In this document: positions 62,084 through 64,000 of the stretch, one piece after another | How positions within the stretch are numbered: the stretch's first letter is position 1 | How the letters are laid out: the number at the start of each line of letters is the position of its first letter | Assembly (NCBI GenBank): GCA_013396655.1 | Contig: WBMV01001908.1 | Span: 620,325-684,324 of the forward strand | DNA from: Campylorhamphus procurvoides | Taxonomy: Eukaryota > Chordata > Aves > Passeriformes > Dendrocolaptidae | Length of the DNA stretch: 64,000 nucleotides | Direction: 5' to 3' | Position numbers and translations under genes: made by a program | The notes under the pieces: generated by a model | Seen by the model: the letters and a program-made list of their open reading frames with translations, nothing else | Database searches by the model: none | Told to the model about the DNA's origin: nothing

Positions 62084-62718
62084 ACTTATGATATGTTCTG
62101 CATGTAGTTTTTTAGAAAGCTATTGATGGCATCTGGTCCATTAAATCCAAATTTGAGACTAGATAAGCACAAATAAGTTCCTTACCATGTAGATATTGAG
62201 TAACTTCAAGATACAAATGAATCAATGGGAATCCTTTATTACAGATTTTCAAGACTGTGACATGAATGTGACAAATTGCATTGTTTACAAAATAAATATG
62301 ACTGTAGAAAGGTTAAATAAAACTCTTTCTGAGAGTTTGAATGTTTACAGGGAAGTCATCCAACCTCTTTAATACTCTTCACTAATAAACTTGAGGCTGT
62401 CTTCAATAAAACAAAATAAGCAGTTTCTCTGCCATTAACCACACAAAATGAAATAGTTTACTCTTTTTTCTACTTGACATTTTATGTAGGTGGAGATTGT
62501 CTAGAAACTCTTGAAGGAGTAATAGTTTAAAAAAGGTATCTTGTAGCCTAGATGAGAAAAATAAAGGAAAGAAAGAAAGAGCATTAAGGCTGCTACTAGG
62601 AAAAGCAGAGTGATTTGAGCACCATAACTGTTATTATCCAGAGAAGTATTTGAATACTTCTGTTTCTTTCAAATTTCTTTTATGAGAATAGAGAAATATT
62701 TTTATGCAGCTGTGTGAT
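62084..62718. other. Spacer between inverted CR1 and LTR piece
   Basis: About 635 bp of AT-rich sequence without recognised repeats or coding potential. It contains a short GAAA-type run near 62566-62580. Confidence 0.5.
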
Positions 62719-63110
62719 TGTGTCGAGTTGACCTTGACTGAATGCCAGGTACCCACCTCACTCCCCTCCTCAGCTTAAAAAGGGAGATAAAATACAACCA
62801 AAGGCTTGTGGATCGAGGCAGTCACAGGCAAAACAGACTTTGCTTGCAAATCAGAGCGGGGTAATGTGAAATACAACCGGATCTTAAGAACACCTTTCCC
62901 CCACCCTTCCTTCTTCCCGGGCTTTACTTTGTTCCCAGTTCTCTACCTCCTCCTGCTGAGGGGCTGTGGTCGGTTCATTACGTGTCATTTTTCCCTCCCA
63001 TGGGAGACAGTTCTCCATGAATTTCTCAGTGTGGGTCCCTCTCTGTTGCACTTTTGAAGTTACTGGTTCCTCATTCTTCCAGTTTGCTGTTTTCCAAAGA
63101 ACACACTGCA
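62719..63110 (-). mobile_element. 3' portion of the same avian ERV LTR family, inverted
   Basis: Read on the minus strand this is the 3' half of the LTR family found at 61.03-61.41 kb. In the + strand the outer border is TGTGTCGAGTTGACC (62719-62733), equivalent to the family's terminal complement. It is followed by ATGCCAGGTACCCACC, CACTCCCCTCCTCAGCT, GGCAAAACAGACTTTGC, CAAATCAGAGCGGGGTAATG and TTCTTCCCGGGCTTTACTTT, then CCCATGGGAGACAGTTCTCC. A short internal deletion lies near 62817. The distal limit fades at about 63.1 kb. Confidence 0.75.
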
Positions 63111-64000
63111 TTGTCATTCTGACCGTCTCAGCTTGGTGAACAAAATAGAAGGCAATTTCCCAATGTCTTGTTTATTGAGAATTCTTAGTGGTTTCTATGG
63201 CTTTTATTTCTTTCTTATGTTGTTTGCTGGTCTGTTTTCATCTAACACTTTCTCTTCTGATCAATGATGAAGGTAAAAGCAACAACAAAAAAGAAGTTCA
63301 TCACTGAAAGTCTTTTCTCTCTGGTTTTCCTACTTTTGCCATTTCTTACTTCATCATAGCATGTCACTGCCATCCTTTATTGCTCACTTGCATGTTCATC
63401 TGTACCCCTGGTTTTAACTTCACATTTCTGCTTGCTTACCCTCTATCAGTTCAGCCTCACTCAAAATCCTGTAACTGTTTTCCTCTTACACTTGCACTGG
63501 TTCACACATTTCTCACACTCTTATTTACACCTTTAAGGTCTTTTGTGTTGCACTACTCTCTCGTGCTTCGTTTCACTTGGTCTCTCTGTCACACATGTTC
63601 AGTTTTCTCTGTTTTATTACTGAATTCCCAGGAACATATTTGCAATGCTGCCTAGTGGGAATAAAGGCTGCTATTCTAGTATTGCTCTAATAGTGTTTAT
63701 GTTCCTTGTTCAGCGCCAGTGATGATGTGATCAGAAGATTTTAACCACTGCTAGTTTCCCTTCACATGTACACCATTAATTTTCTGTCTTTCTCTTAAAA
63801 AAAATCCCATTTTCTTCCTTTTTTGTTAAATTGATTTTCACTAGTAAAAAACAACTTTATTTTGGAGATATAAGGCCAACATTGTTCAGCAAAGTTATGT
63901 GTTCTGTGTGAAAGACCCAAGGACCCTAGAAATGGGGCTAAAAGAGAAGAGTGTTGCATCCTTCCAGTTATAATAGATAAGATCCAATATGGCTCAGATG
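63111..64000. other. Distal LARGE1 intron, no features
   Basis: Pyrimidine-rich, AT-rich intronic DNA. A 91-codon chance ORF at 63380-63655 has no recognisable domain. I see no exon or mobile element to the window end. Confidence 0.45.

Larger units (their letters stand above)
43820..64000 (+). other. LARGE1: LARGE1 intron after first coding exon (incomplete)
   Basis: The intron opens with the donor GTAGGA at 43820 and runs past the window end. I searched the translations for the next LARGE1 coding block (GKPVSL, the coiled-coil stem and the SSECGQQP-like region) and saw none, so the intron is at least 20.2 kb. It contains all the repeats listed downstream of this point. Confidence 0.85.

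Noticed and set aside
43820..64000. Search for the second LARGE1 coding exon
   Set aside because: No translation resembling GKPVSL, the stem coiled coil or the catalytic domain start was found, so it is placed beyond the window.
1..64000. CRISPR arrays, operons, tRNA, rRNA or an undescribed defence-type system
   Set aside because: The sequence is an avian intron. No regularly spaced short repeats with unique spacers, no prokaryote-like gene packing and no recognisable structural RNA genes were seen.

Overview
This window is vertebrate nuclear DNA, almost certainly from a bird. It is AT-rich and has no long open reading frames. Its recognisable repeats are avian: many 5'-truncated CR1 LINE copies in both orientations, ending in the typical ATTCTATGATTCT-like 3' terminus, and solo or broken LTRs of bird endogenous retroviruses. 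No bacterial, plasmid or phage features are present. I could not narrow the species from sequence alone.

The one gene I recognise is LARGE1, the Golgi xylosyl/glucuronyltransferase that builds matriglycan on alpha-dystroglycan. Its first coding exon lies at 43633-43819 on the + strand. It has a polypyrimidine tract and AG acceptor, 81 nt of leader with an 11-codon upstream ORF, the start codon at 43714, 35 complete codons plus one base (cytosolic basic tail and signal anchor), and a GTAGGA donor. The protein begins [16 protein letters not shown], the known vertebrate LARGE1 N-terminus. Everything else appears to be intron: about 43.6 kb upstream (probably containing or following non-coding 5' exons) and about 20.2 kb downstream. 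The next coding exon, which should start in the DGKPVSL region, is not in the window.

Layout. 1-700: a CR1 fragment (+) running into a 97-bp tandem repeat. 0.7-20 kb: mostly featureless intron with two decayed CR1 pieces (about 8.96 and 10.2 kb). 20.48-20.53 kb: a 17-G run beside an assembly gap of 32 N. 23.9-25.5 kb: two minus-strand CR1 3' ends. 27.94-28.09 kb: a small CpG-rich patch that could be an alternative first exon or retroviral U5/leader sequence. 34-36 kb: two CR1 3' ends. 38.23-38.87 kb: a solo LTR with a perfect 6-bp target duplication. 43.6-43.8 kb: the LARGE1 exon. 45.5-47.1 kb: CR1 copies in opposite orientations. 48.1 kb: a 28-A run. 54.2-55.1 kb: a GC-richer LTR-like block. 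59.98-63.1 kb: a rearranged repeat cluster, namely a CR1 with a 5' inversion flanked by two pieces of one LTR family in opposite orientations.

I see no new gene system here. The observations most worth checking are the LARGE1 leader (uORF and open in-frame extension), the CpG patch as a possible alternative promoter, and the inverted LTR/CR1 cluster at 61-63 kb. Repeat assignments rest on remembered family sequences, not on a database search.
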